Shown in pieces: positions 44,995 through 54,814 of a stretch of 64,000 nt of DNA (positions within the stretch are counted from its first letter, which is position 1; each line of letters starts with the position of its first letter). The position numbers and the translations under genes were made by a program. Location of the stretch: assembly GCF_003663845.1 (NCBI RefSeq), contig NZ_RCCA01000001.1, positions 2,170,001 to 2,234,000 on the forward strand, given 5' to 3'. A model generated the notes under the pieces. It saw nothing but the letters and a program-made list of their open reading frames with translations. It made no database searches and had not been told where the DNA came from. This stretch comes from Chryseobacterium sp. 7 (GTDB taxonomy: Bacteria > Bacteroidota > Bacteroidia > Flavobacteriales > Weeksellaceae).

Positions 44995-45357
44995 ATGTTA
45001 AAATGGTTCTCCATATTATGTTCAATGATGTATGTACTGGCTACCACCAATGCGGGGGAAGTATTAAAAGTGCCTATGTTTGTTGAACACTTCATGGAAT
45101 ACCACGGAAGCTTTTCAGAATTTGTTATGGAGCACTACGATAATCACAAAGAGGATTCTGACTGGGATGCAGATCAGAAACTGCCGTTTATCAATCCGCC
45201 AATTGTATTGACTGTACATGCCCAGCTTCCGCAGCTTTCATTCGAAATAAAAAAACCTAAGGAAATTACTGTTTCCCAAAAAAGCAGTATTTATAAGGAA
45301 AAAGATTTCTCTAATCAATATCTTTCTCAGATTTTCCAGCCTCCTCGGCTTTCTTAA
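44995..45357 (+). CDS. Small exported hypothetical protein upstream of metal efflux genes
   Basis: A 120-residue protein with an N-terminal hydrophobic segment (MLKWFSILCSMMYVLATTNA) that looks like a signal peptide. The mature part is rich in His, Glu and Asp (VEHFMEYHG, MEHYDNHKEDSDWDAD), suitable for metal binding. Such small proteins often precede CzcA/CusA genes in Bacteroidetes. TATATTTG at 44982-44989 would place the transcription start almost on the ATG, so the message may be leaderless or the true start may be later. Function unknown; 201 bases separate it from the RND gene. Confidence 0.6.
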   Translation: MLKWFSILCSMMYVLATTNAGEVLKVPMFVEHFMEYHGSFSEFVMEHYDNHKEDSDWDADQKLPFINPPIVLTVHAQLPQLSFEIKKPKEITVSQKSSIYKEKDFSNQYLSQIFQPPRLS

Positions 45358-45558
45358 TCAACTTTACATTGAAAATTAACACTTTATGTTTTTTACTTAA
45401 AGTACTGAATTCTTGTTACATATCAATTAATCCGTAATGCATTGTATTGATGCTTAAGCCTTAACGAGAGAAGTTACAAACGCTTGTTTTGATACTTTAA
45501 TTGTTGGGAGAATTTCAGCCTCTATAAAGCATTCCGAGTTACAATTAATAGTTTTTCC

Positions 45559-48500
45559 ATGTTAAATAAAATCATTGAGTTTTCTGTAAAGAATAAACTC
45601 ATCATTGCTCTGTTTACAGGGGCTCTCATCATTTTTGGGGTTTATGAAACCACCCAACTTCCCATTGATGCCCAGCCGGACATTACCAATAACCAGGTTC
45701 AGATCATTACTACAGCTCCTTCGTACGGTGCAGCAGATATAGAACGTCTTGTTACATTTCCTATTGAACAAGCTACCAGCAATATCAGCGGAATTACGGA
45801 GCTGAGAAGTTTCTCCCGATTCGGACTTTCACTGGTGACTGTTGTTTTTGATGACAAGACTGATGTGTATTGGGCACGCCAGCAGGTTCAGGAACGTTTA
45901 CAGCTTGTTCAGGATAATATACCAGCCGGGATTGGTAAGCCGGAATTAGGACCCATTTCAACCGGATTGGGAGAGATTTTCCAGTATGTGGTAAGAGCAA
46001 AAAAAGGATACGAAAATGTATATGATGAAACAGAACTGAGAACCATTCAGGACTGGGTGGTCAGAAGACAGCTTCTCGGAACGAAAGGGGTGGCAGATGT
46101 AAGCAGTTTCGGAGGTAAACTGAAACAATATGAAATTGCCATTAATCCTAATAAATTACAGGCGTTCAACATCAATATCAATGATGTTTTTGCCGCGCTG
46201 GAAAAGAACAACCAGAATACCGGAGGCGCGTATATTGAAAAGAAAGAAACCGTTCTGTTTATCCGCAGTGAAGGACTTTTGGGAAGCACAGAAGATATTG
46301 GCAGCATTCAGGTAGCGGAAACCAAAGAAGGTATTCCAGTGCACATTAAAGACGTAGCATCTGTAAAGATTGGTTATGCGACAAGGTATGGCGCTATGAC
46401 TTATAATGATACCGGAGAAGTGTCCGGAGCTATTGTTCTGATGCTGAAAGTGGAAAATGCCAATGTAGTAATTGGAAATATCAAGCAAAGACTGGAAAAA
46501 ATTCAGGAATCATTGCCGGAAGGAGTAGTGATTGAACCATTCCTTGACCGTGCCAAAATGGTAAACAATACCATCAGTACCGTAAAAACAAACCTGATGG
46601 AAGGCGCTTTGATTGTTGTTTTCATTCTGGTTCTATTTTTAGGAAATTTCAGAGCGGGATTATTGGTTGCTTCCGTGATTCCTTTGGCGATGCTTTTCGC
46701 AATTATTATGATGAACATATTCGGGGTGGGAGGAAACCTGATGAGCCTTGGAGCACTGGATTTCGGTCTTATTGTAGACGGAGCCGTTATTATTGTGGAG
46801 GCCGTACTGCATCAGCTTGCCCATAAAAAACACTTTGGAAAAGACAATATGCTCACCAAAAAAGAAATGGATGATCAGGTTTCAAGCTCTGCTACCAAAA
46901 TGGTTAGCAGTGCTGTTTTCGGACAGATCATTATCTTAATCGTATATCTTCCGATTTTTACGCTTCAGGGAATTGAAGGAAAGATGTTCAAGCCTATGGC
47001 TCAGACCGTCGCTTTTGCGTTGATTGGGGCATTTATTCTATCCCTGACTTATATTCCGATGATGAGCTCTCTGGTATTAAGCAGAAAGAAAAAGGAAAAA
47101 GAAAATATTTCAGACCGTGTCATGGGTAAAGTGGAAACCGGACACCAAAAACTCCTGATGAAAGCTCTTAAATTCAGAAAAACTATAATTATTGGTGTGC
47201 TGATTTTATTTGCTGGAGCTGTTTTTACCCTTTCCAGAATGGGTGGAGAATTTATTCCGTCTCTGGAAGAAGGTGATTTTGCTGTTGAAATGAGGGTTCT
47301 TCAGGGAAGTAACATTAATGAAACCAAGAAAGCCACCAGCCAGGCCGCAAATATCCTTTTAACACAGTTTCCTGAAGTGGAAAAGGTAGTTATGAAAATT
47401 GGTAGTGCAGAAATTCCTACGGAACCAATGCCGATGGATGCGGGAGATATGATTATTGTTTTGAAACCGAAAAAAGAATGGACTTCTGCAAAATCATTTC
47501 CTGAACTTTCTGATAAAATGAGCAAAGCATTAAGCGTTATTCCCGGACTGACTACCAGCTTCCAGTTTCCAGTACAAATGCGTTTCAACGAACTGATGAC
47601 CGGAGCCAGACAGGATGTGGTTTGTAAAATTTACGGCGAAGATCTGGACAGCCTTGCTACCTATGCCAAAAAGATTGGAAGCATCATCAATACTGTAAAA
47701 GGGGCACAGGATCTTTATATTGAACCTGTAGTAGGTGCCCCGCAGGTTGTGATTAATTATAACCGTTCTGAGCTGTCCCGATATAATATTTCGGTAGCAG
47801 ATATCAACAGGGTCATCAATATGGCTTTTGCTGGCCAGACTGCCGGAGCTTTGTATGAAGGAGAGAAGAAGTTTGATATTGTTGTCCGAATGGATAATGA
47901 ACATAAAAAAGATATTACCAGCATCCGGAATCTTTTGGTTCCTACCTCTTCGGGAGAGCAGATTCCATTGTCACAGCTTGCTAAAGTAGAGCTTAAAAAC
48001 AGTCCGAACCAGATTCAGAGGGAAGATACCAAAAGGAGAATTATTGTAGGATTTAACGCAAGAGGAAGAGATGTTCAGAGCATTGTGGAAGAACTTCAGC
48101 AAAAAACTGCTAAAAGTCTGAAACTATCACCGGGATATACCATTTCTTATGGAGGTGCTTTTGAAAATTTAAATGAAGCCAAAGCCAGATTAGGTATAGC
48201 TGTTCCCATTTCGTTAGTGATGATTTTCCTGTTATTGTTCTTTGCTTTTGGATCTGTAAAACACAGCCTGCTGATTTACACAGCTATTCCATTATCAGCG
48301 ATAGGTGGTGTGTATTTTCTAGCGCTGAGAGGTATGCCTTTCAGCATCAGTGCAGGAGTAGGGTTCATCGCTTTATTTGGAGTGGCTGTACTTAATGGAA
48401 TTGTTTTAATATCAGAATTTAACCGATTGAAAAATAATGGAATAACTAACACCAACAGAATCGTGCTCATCGGTACAAAAATAAGACTTCGTCCGGTTTT

Positions 48501-49896
48501 AATGACCGCTTTTGTGGCGTCTCTGGGATTTCTTCCCATGGCAATCAGCAACGGTGCAGGAGCTGAAGTACAGAGACCTTTGGCAACTGTGGTGATTGGA
48601 GGACTTATGCTGGCAACTCTTTTAACCTTATTTGTACTCCCAATTTTATACGTCCTTTTTGAACATATTAATAAAGATAAAATGAAATTCTCGAAAAAAC
48701 TCAATTATAAAAAACTGTCTGTTTTCTTTCTGTTATTGTCCTTCGGAACTTATAAGGCTCAGGAAAGCATTACTTATGATCAGGCTTTGGAAAAAGCATA
48801 CCAGCAGAACGGGACCCTTAAAAACTCAAAATTAATATCAGATTATCAGGAAAAACTGAAGGCCAGCTATCTGGATATTCCCCAAACGGAAGTTACGGGC
48901 GGATTTGGACAGATTCAGGGAGAAGAAACGGATAATTCATTCGGCATTTCTCAAAGGTTCAGCTTTCCGACAGTGTATTCAAAAAGAAAGCAAATGCTGG
49001 ATGCCGAATGGTCTGCCAGTGTCATCAATCAGAATTTGACCAAAACACAGCTTACCAAAGAAGTAACAGACGTTTTCTACAGAATATTAGTCTTTCAGGA
49101 GAAGAAAAAAGTACTGGAATACATCAGTCAGCTTTACAATAATTTTGCAGATAAGGCAGGATTACGATTAAAAAAGGGGGAAGCCAATATTCTGGAGGAA
49201 TCCACCGCTGAAATTCAGAAAGAACAGATAAAAGTACAGCTGAATACCCTTGAAAATGATTTGAATATCGCAAAACTTCAGCTTCAATTATTACTTCAAT
49301 CTACAACTTCTTATCAACCTGTTGCAGAAAAGCCTATCATTAATATTGGACTTCAGATTTCAGAAGAAATGGTAAAAAACCATCCTGAGCTTCAATATCT
49401 GCAGCAACAGATTAAAGTGGAAGAGGCCGAAGTACAGCTTGAAAAAAGCAGACTGCTTCCGGATCTTCTTATAGGATACACTAATCAAAGTATGAAAAAC
49501 ATCAATAACAACCGTTTCAATTCGGTTCAGGTGGGTGTTGGAATTCCATTGTTTACCAAAGGGCAGAGAGCTTTGGCCAAAGCAGCACAAGCTAAAATCG
49601 CCATCTCCGAAAACCAATATCAGAGAAAAGAAATTGAACTTAAAAACAGGCTGAATCAACAACTGAGTAATTATATAAACCAACAGCGGATCATCGAAAA
49701 TTATGAACAAAAACAGCTTCCAAAATCTGAAATCATTTTAAAAACAGCCCAGAAACAGATGGAAGTAGGAGAAATAGACTATCTGGACTGGGTAATACTG
49801 GTGAATCAGGCCGTAAAAACCAAGGCAGATTATATTGATCAGCTGGAAAAACTGAATCAGATCGGAGCCGAACTTCAATTCTTAATTTCAAAATAA
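45559..49896 (+). CDS. CusA/CzcA heavy-metal RND pump fused to a TolC-like domain
   Basis: A 1445-residue fusion. Residues 1-~1040 are an HME-type RND pump: TM1 near 10-30, porter repeats, the TM4 proton-relay motif LDFGLIVDGAVIIVE, and the second TM block (PISLVMIFLLLFFAFG onward). From Met1042 (base 48682) a complete TolC-like outer-membrane factor follows, beginning with its own signal-peptide-like stretch (KKLSVFFLLLSFGTYKAQ), then two helical repeats. The substrate is probably a metal cation such as Cu, Zn, Co or Cd; the sequence does not decide which. The adaptor gene follows after 7 bases. Confidence 0.93.
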   Translation: MLNKIIEFSVKNKLIIALFTGALIIFGVYETTQLPIDAQPDITNNQVQIITTAPSYGAADIERLVTFPIEQATSNISGITELRSFSRFGLSLVTVVFDDKTDVYWARQQVQERLQLVQDNIPAGIGKPELGPISTGLGEIFQYVVRAKKGYENVYDETELRTIQDWVVRRQLLGTKGVADVSSFGGKLKQYEIAINPNKLQAFNININDVFAALEKNNQNTGGAYIEKKETVLFIRSEGLLGSTEDIGSIQVAETKEGIPVHIKDVASVKIGYATRYGAMTYNDTGEVSGAIVLMLKVENANVVIGNIKQRLEKIQESLPEGVVIEPFLDRAKMVNNTISTVKTNLMEGALIVVFILVLFLGNFRAGLLVASVIPLAMLFAIIMMNIFGVGGNLMSLGALDFGLIVDGAVIIVEAVLHQLAHKKHFGKDNMLTKKEMDDQVSSSATKMVSSAVFGQIIILIVYLPIFTLQGIEGKMFKPMAQTVAFALIGAFILSLTYIPMMSSLVLSRKKKEKENISDRVMGKVETGHQKLLMKALKFRKTIIIGVLILFAGAVFTLSRMGGEFIPSLEEGDFAVEMRVLQGSNINETKKATSQAANILLTQFPEVEKVVMKIGSAEIPTEPMPMDAGDMIIVLKPKKEWTSAKSFPELSDKMSKALSVIPGLTTSFQFPVQMRFNELMTGARQDVVCKIYGEDLDSLATYAKKIGSIINTVKGAQDLYIEPVVGAPQVVINYNRSELSRYNISVADINRVINMAFAGQTAGALYEGEKKFDIVVRMDNEHKKDITSIRNLLVPTSSGEQIPLSQLAKVELKNSPNQIQREDTKRRIIVGFNARGRDVQSIVEELQQKTAKSLKLSPGYTISYGGAFENLNEAKARLGIAVPISLVMIFLLLFFAFGSVKHSLLIYTAIPLSAIGGVYFLALRGMPFSISAGVGFIALFGVAVLNGIVLISEFNRLKNNGITNTNRIVLIGTKIRLRPVLMTAFVASLGFLPMAISNGAGAEVQRPLATVVIGGLMLATLLTLFVLPILYVLFEHINKDKMKFSKKLNYKKLSVFFLLLSFGTYKAQESITYDQALEKAYQQNGTLKNSKLISDYQEKLKASYLDIPQTEVTGGFGQIQGEETDNSFGISQRFSFPTVYSKRKQMLDAEWSASVINQNLTKTQLTKEVTDVFYRILVFQEKKKVLEYISQLYNNFADKAGLRLKKGEANILEESTAEIQKEQIKVQLNTLENDLNIAKLQLQLLLQSTTSYQPVAEKPIINIGLQISEEMVKNHPELQYLQQQIKVEEAEVQLEKSRLLPDLLIGYTNQSMKNINNNRFNSVQVGVGIPLFTKGQRALAKAAQAKIAISENQYQRKEIELKNRLNQQLSNYINQQRIIENYEQKQLPKSEIILKTAQKQMEVGEIDYLDWVILVNQAVKTKADYIDQLEKLNQIGAELQFLISK

Positions 49897-49903
49897 TACC
49901 ATC

Positions 49904-51055
49904 ATGCATTTCAAGAATATATCACTATACAGCCTTGCTTTCATCCTTACTTTATCTTCATGTGCAGGAAAAAAAGAGGAAGAAAAAACGGTTTATGAAA
50001 ACACCAAATTTTCTAAAAACGACAAAAACTCCGTTCATCTTACAGAAAAGCAGATCCAGTCTGTAGGATTAACAACAACAAGTATTCAGAACAGAAATAT
50101 GGAAAAGCTAGTGAGATTGAACGGAAAAGCGGAAATCGCCCCGTCTCACATTAGTTTGGTTTCCAGTATTATGGGTGGACATATCAAGTCTATCAATGTC
50201 ATTAATGGAAGCCATTTCAATAAGGGGCAGGTACTTGCGGTGGTAGAAGATCCGCAGTTTATCCAGCTGCAGCAGGATTATCTGGTAACAAAAGCGCAGC
50301 TTGAAGCAGCAAGACTGAATTTCAACCGTCAGAAAGATTTGAATACAAGCAAAGCCAGCAGCGATAAGACTATGCAGACTGCTCAGGCAGATTATTCTAC
50401 TTTGAATGCCACTCTAAAAGGGTTGGAAGAAAAGCTGAGAATCATTGGAATTAATGCCAAAGGTCTGACTACCGGAAATATCCGAAGTAAGATCAATATT
50501 TATGCTCCGTTTACAGGTTTTGTAAGTAAAATTCTGGTGAATAACGGGCAGTATATCAACCCCGCAGATACTTTATTTGAACTCATCAATCCGGCTGGAT
50601 TACTTTTAGAATTAAAAGTTTTTGAAAATGATATAAATGACGTAAAAGTCGGCCAGGAAATTTTGGTGTACAATAATCAAAACCCTGATGTCAAATCCAG
50701 TGCCAAAATTGTCAGTGTAGTTCCAAGTATTGAAAATGGAGGTTCCGCAACGGCAATCGCCAAATTATCTTCCGTAAATACTGAATTTGTAAAAGGAATG
50801 TATGTGAATGCCGAAGTAAATATCAGCAGCCGTTATACACAAGGGCTTCCTAATGAAGCGGTAGTATCGTTTGAAAACAAAAACTATGTTTTCGAAGACC
50901 TTGGAAAATCCAATTATAAAATGATTCCCATAGTAACCGGAATTTCAGATGACCAGTTTACAGAGGTATTAAAAGCTGATTTTTTAAAGGATAAGAAAAT
51001 TGTACAGAAAGGAGCTTACAGTCTTCTGATGATGCTTAAAAACAAGGCAGAATAG
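49904..51055 (+). CDS. RND efflux periplasmic adaptor (CzcB/CusB-like)
   Basis: A 383-residue membrane-fusion protein. The lipobox LTLSSC (cleavage before Cys20) makes it a lipoprotein. Then come a barrel strand, the lipoyl half-motif (GHIKSINVINGSHFNKGQVL), a coiled-coil hairpin (about 120-170) and the second lipoyl half (INIYAPFTGFVSKILVNNGQ). It links the inner-membrane pump to the TolC part of the preceding fusion protein; the two genes together form a complete tripartite system. Confidence 0.92.
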   Translation: MHFKNISLYSLAFILTLSSCAGKKEEEKTVYENTKFSKNDKNSVHLTEKQIQSVGLTTTSIQNRNMEKLVRLNGKAEIAPSHISLVSSIMGGHIKSINVINGSHFNKGQVLAVVEDPQFIQLQQDYLVTKAQLEAARLNFNRQKDLNTSKASSDKTMQTAQADYSTLNATLKGLEEKLRIIGINAKGLTTGNIRSKINIYAPFTGFVSKILVNNGQYINPADTLFELINPAGLLLELKVFENDINDVKVGQEILVYNNQNPDVKSSAKIVSVVPSIENGGSATAIAKLSSVNTEFVKGMYVNAEVNISSRYTQGLPNEAVVSFENKNYVFEDLGKSNYKMIPIVTGISDDQFTEVLKADFLKDKKIVQKGAYSLLMMLKNKAE

Positions 51056-51086
51056 TATTAAATAAATTCTATATCAATAAAAAATA

Positions 51087-51240
51087 AACGCAAAGTTATC
51101 ACAGCTATGTATTATAAAGTAAAGAGAGCAAAGAGAGAATCAATTTTATCGATTCATTTAAGCAAATGTATAATCATAAAGCTTCTTCAGCGACAAAGTC
51201 GCACTCACAATAAGCATCTGAATCATTGTTACTTTGCGTT
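51087..51240. repeat. Fold-back repeat related to family 1
   Basis: Non-coding 154-bp segment between AACGCAAAGTTA (51087) and its inverse ending ACTTTGCGTT (51240). It has an inner GCGAC/GTCGC palindrome (about 51190-51202). It shares the AACGCAAAG terminus with family 1 but lacks the GTTGGA edge. It fills most of the 301-bp gap after the adaptor gene. Confidence 0.5.
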
Positions 51241-51356
51241 AATGAAAATAGAAACATGACATTTGACATGTTTTACATATTGACAAATACTATTTGATGC
51301 ATAATTCATTTTAAAATAATATTTTTAAGAAGTGAATAGTTGTAAAGGATTTTTAG

Positions 51357-53198
51357 ATGAATAATAAAAGAACTTTTATCAAAAACTTTATGACAAAAAA
51401 ACCTTTGCACAATTTCCATATTCCGGTAATGGGTCTGGCTTACACAATAGACAGCCCTATTCGTGTTGCCCAATATGGAATTTCTTCTGTGATCTCCATT
51501 ATTGATGATGAAATCCTGGAAAAAATGAAGAACTTTTACAACAAAAAGTTCAACCTTGACTATTTCGGAATTTCAACAAAAACAGAAGATTACAGAGCAA
51601 AAAGAGTCACCGCTTATCTGGATATGGTGGATGATATCGTGAATGAAAAATTTGAATCTTTCAAACAGGAAATCAGCAAAAATAAAGAAGCACTGAAGGA
51701 CTTCATGGCCATGCTTCCGAATACTTCAGATCTTAAAAACAGTCTTCAAAATCTTGTCAATCAAAAAGATGAGTGGAGCTCCAATATCAAAAGCTTTATT
51801 GAATCCAATCTAAAACCGGGAAGCATCGATGTCAATATCATGACGAAAGTAGATAAAGACAACTACCAAAACAATGAACAGCTTCCTGTGATGTATAACG
51901 ACGCCCATGCTTCTCTGCGTGGATTTGCCAAAAGTAAATTATCATCATCAATGGTTCTTTCCGCAGGCATGAATCCTCGCTTATATAGCTATATGGAAGA
52001 ATTCGAAGACTTTTTTCCCGACGAAGAAGGAAAGATCAAAAAGAAAATCATCCTTAAAGTCAGTGATTTCCGTTCAGCCATGATCCAGGGAAATTTTCTG
52101 GCGAAAAAAGGATTGTGGGTATCAGAATACCGAATAGAATCCGGATTGAACTGTGGAGGCCATGCTTTTGCAACTGAAGGAATGCTTCTTGGGCCCATTA
52201 TGGAAGAATTTAAGCAGAAAAAAAATGATCTGATTCAGTCTGCTCATGCCTTAATGACAGCTGCCTTAGAACAAAAAGGAAAACCCTCATTTTCTGAGCC
52301 TTTAGAAATGAAAATTACCGTTCAGGGTGGAGTAGGAACTTCTGAAGAACACGAATTTTTATTGGCCAATTACAATGTAGACAGTGTTGGATGGGGTTCA
52401 CCGTTTTTGCTTGTACCGGAAGCAACTTCTGTAGATAAAGAAACCAGAAATCTTCTCTTACAATCAAAAGAACAGGACTTTTATCTGAGTAATATTTCGC
52501 CATTGGGAGTACCTTTCAATACCATAAAAGGAACATCCAACGAAATATTAAAGCATGAAAAAGAAGCTAAAGGAAAATATGGAAGTTCATGTCCCAAAAA
52601 ACTTTTGGCATTAAGCAAAGAATTTTCTCAGGAAGGAACCTGTACCGCTTCCAGAAAGTATCAGGACATCAAACTGAAAGAGCTGTATGAAAACAAGCAA
52701 ACCCTGACCGAGAAGGAATTCAATAAAAGAAAATCCGAAATTACCGATAAAGCCTGCCTGTGCGTAGGACTTGTGAATGCGGCATATCTGGAACAAAACC
52801 TTGAAATTAAAGGTGAAAAACAAGGTGTGGTAATATGTCCGGGACCTAATATTGCCTTTTTTGATAAAGAAGTTTCTCTTTCGGAAATGGTAAAACATAT
52901 CTACGGAAATACCAATATTCTTTCTGATAACCAACGTCCGAATATGTTTATCAACGAATTGAAAATGTATGTAGATTATCTGAAAAAGGAAATTGCAGAA
53001 TCTGCCACACAGATTACCCATTCGCAGACAAAAAAATGGAATGCTTTCAGGAAAAATGTACTTGAAGGGATAGAATACTATTATGAGCTTTTTAAAGTAT
53101 CATCATTCTTCAGCAACGGTTTATCAAATATCAACCATCAGTTACAGGAATATAAATTTCAGCTTATCGCTATTGATATTCCGCAGGTTGAAAAATAA
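51357..53198 (+). CDS. Uncharacterised protein, putative FMN TIM-barrel with cysteine cluster
   Basis: A 613-residue soluble protein. It opens with IPVMGLAYTIDSPIRVAQYG. GLNCGGHAFA is at 263-271, and VQGGVGTSEEHEF followed by NVDSVGWGSPFLLVPEA (322-356) has the look of the phosphate-binding end of a (beta/alpha)8 flavoprotein, as in nitronate monooxygenase or glutamate-synthase-like barrels. Cysteines 266, 412 (SCPKK), 429 (GTCTAS), 467 and 469 (CLC) and 494 (ICPGP) could hold an iron-sulfur cluster. An extra helical region (about 90-160) is inserted early. Family not securely recognised; redox enzyme is inference. It is transcribed alone. Confidence 0.6.
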   Translation: MNNKRTFIKNFMTKKPLHNFHIPVMGLAYTIDSPIRVAQYGISSVISIIDDEILEKMKNFYNKKFNLDYFGISTKTEDYRAKRVTAYLDMVDDIVNEKFESFKQEISKNKEALKDFMAMLPNTSDLKNSLQNLVNQKDEWSSNIKSFIESNLKPGSIDVNIMTKVDKDNYQNNEQLPVMYNDAHASLRGFAKSKLSSSMVLSAGMNPRLYSYMEEFEDFFPDEEGKIKKKIILKVSDFRSAMIQGNFLAKKGLWVSEYRIESGLNCGGHAFATEGMLLGPIMEEFKQKKNDLIQSAHALMTAALEQKGKPSFSEPLEMKITVQGGVGTSEEHEFLLANYNVDSVGWGSPFLLVPEATSVDKETRNLLLQSKEQDFYLSNISPLGVPFNTIKGTSNEILKHEKEAKGKYGSSCPKKLLALSKEFSQEGTCTASRKYQDIKLKELYENKQTLTEKEFNKRKSEITDKACLCVGLVNAAYLEQNLEIKGEKQGVVICPGPNIAFFDKEVSLSEMVKHIYGNTNILSDNQRPNMFINELKMYVDYLKKEIAESATQITHSQTKKWNAFRKNVLEGIEYYYELFKVSSFFSNGLSNINHQLQEYKFQLIAIDIPQVEK

Positions 53199-53223
53199 CC
53201 GTATTTTTTAATTGATAGATAAT

Positions 53224-53258
53224 AAAAACAGCTTTACATAGGCTGTTTTTATTTTTTT
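53224..53258 (+). terminator. Rho-independent terminator
   Basis: AAAAACAGC / GGCTGTTTTT stem with a 7-base loop and T run, 25 bases after the 613-residue protein's stop. Confidence 0.85.
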
Positions 53259-53287
53259 AAATTACTAAGAAACATATATATTTTTTT

Positions 53288-53571
53288 GTTGGAGAAACGC
53301 AAAGATGTACAGCTTTATATTACAATATATATTTTTTAAGCCCCAAGAACATTTCGACTTAGCTCAATGTGAGATTTTCAGCAAGAGATATGTTATAGGT
53401 ATTTGCCGCAGATTAATGAGAAGATTATACAATTTTTTTATTGTTATCTGTTTAATTTTTGGTATTTGTGAGAGACATAAAATAAACAGTATTCAATTTT
53501 ATCGGAGATAAAATCTGTGCGTCTTAAAGCAGTTAGCTTTTAATTTATTTGCGCCTTTGCAATTTTCCAAC
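53288..53571. repeat. Fold-back repeat element, family 1, copy C
   Basis: A 284-bp element. The left end GTTGGAGAAACGCAAAGATG (53288) and the right end (ending 53571; GTTGGAAAATTGCAAAGGCG read leftward) are imperfect inverted repeats. It contains the block 53348-53385, identical in inverse to 37905-37942, and ATTTTATCggaGATAAAAT near the right end. A 68-codon ORF inside has no coding character. It occupies most of the 506-bp gap before the aldo/keto reductase. Confidence 0.72.
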
Positions 53572-53704
53572 AAACTATTAATAATCAAAAAAAACAAGGA
53601 AACATCAGCATTTTCATTTATAATAACTATAGCCGGAATGGCTATTTTGAATATTCTCCGGACTTAATATTTCTTACCTTAGAGCTCACTAGTAAATTAT
53701 TTTT

Positions 53705-54649
53705 ATGGAAAAAAGAAAAATCAAAAACACCGATTTATCGATTGCGCCAATCAATTTCGGAGGAAATGTTTTTGGATGGACGCTGGACGAGAAACAGTCT
53801 TTTGATATACTGGACCGTTTTACAGAAGCGGGATTCAATTTTATAGATACTGCAGATACCTATTCATGGTGGGTAAATGGGAAAGGCGGACAATCTGAAG
53901 AGATTATCGGTAAGTGGATGAAAAGCAGATCTAACCGTAATGATATCGTTCTGGCAACCAAAGTAGGTTCAGAAACAAAAGAACATGGCTATGATATCAG
54001 CAAAAAGCATATCCTAAAATCTGTAGATGAGTCACTGCAAAGACTTCAGACGGATCATATTGATCTCTATTATACGCACTTTGATGATAATATTACTCCG
54101 GTGGAGGAAACCCTTTCGGCTTATGATGAAATCATTAAGGCTGGAAAAGTACGTTATATTGCGGCTTCCAACTTATCTCCGGAACGTTTGAAAGCTTCAT
54201 TTGAAGCCGCCGAAAAGAATCATCTTCCTAAATACGTTGCTTTACAGCCTCATTATAATTTAATGGAAAGAGAGGGCTTTGAGCAAAATTATGCTCCTCT
54301 GGCAGAGCAGTTTGATTTAAGTGTATTTCCGTATTGGTCGCTGGCAGCAGGTTTCCTTACGGGTAAATACCGTGATGAAGCAGATTTTGCAAAAAGTGCG
54401 AGAGGTGAAGGGGTAAGAAAATATTTAAATCCAAAAGGACTTGAAGTATTAAAAGCGCTGGATCAGGTAAGTGCAAAACACAATACCACTCAGGGAACGG
54501 TTTCTCTGGCATGGCTGCTGTCCAATCCATTGATCACTGCGCCTATTGTAAGTGCTACCAGTGCATCACAGCTTGAAACGGTATTCAATGCACCAAAACT
54601 TATTTTGGATCAGGAAGATATTGCTCTGCTGAATAACGCGAGCAACTAA
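53705..54649 (+). CDS. Aldo/keto reductase
   Basis: A 314-residue NADPH-dependent aldo/keto reductase. The catalytic tetrad is visible: Asp48 and Tyr53 (FIDTADTYSWW), Lys86 (LATKVG) and the histidine in DLYYTHFDD. The C-terminal cofactor segment is IVSATSASQLE. The TYSWWVNGKGGQSEEIIG form is typical of the Tas/YajO-like branch that reduces aldehydes and ketones broadly. Single gene with its own terminator. Confidence 0.92.
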   Translation: MEKRKIKNTDLSIAPINFGGNVFGWTLDEKQSFDILDRFTEAGFNFIDTADTYSWWVNGKGGQSEEIIGKWMKSRSNRNDIVLATKVGSETKEHGYDISKKHILKSVDESLQRLQTDHIDLYYTHFDDNITPVEETLSAYDEIIKAGKVRYIAASNLSPERLKASFEAAEKNHLPKYVALQPHYNLMEREGFEQNYAPLAEQFDLSVFPYWSLAAGFLTGKYRDEADFAKSARGEGVRKYLNPKGLEVLKALDQVSAKHNTTQGTVSLAWLLSNPLITAPIVSATSASQLETVFNAPKLILDQEDIALLNNASN

Positions 54650-54680
54650 TTTTTTCAACTTTCATTATAGATTAAAATTA

Positions 54681-54709
54681 AATCCGTTCATTGCTGAACG
54701 GATTTTTTT
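54681..54709 (+). terminator. Rho-independent terminator
   Basis: Perfect stem AATCCGTTCA / TGAACGGATT with a 4-base loop and seven T, 31 bases after the aldo/keto reductase. Confidence 0.92.
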
Positions 54710-54814
54710 ATCATTCGACGATGTTAACTACCCCGTCAAAAATTCTTTGAATTTTCGCCACCCCTCCAGAGGAGGGAAATTCAGGTTTTCGGTTGTTATA
54801 TTCTGTTATTACTA

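Noticed and set aside
53305..53511. 68-codon ORF in the gap before the aldo/keto reductase
   Set aside because: It lies inside fold-back copy C and covers its repeated block; no protein character.
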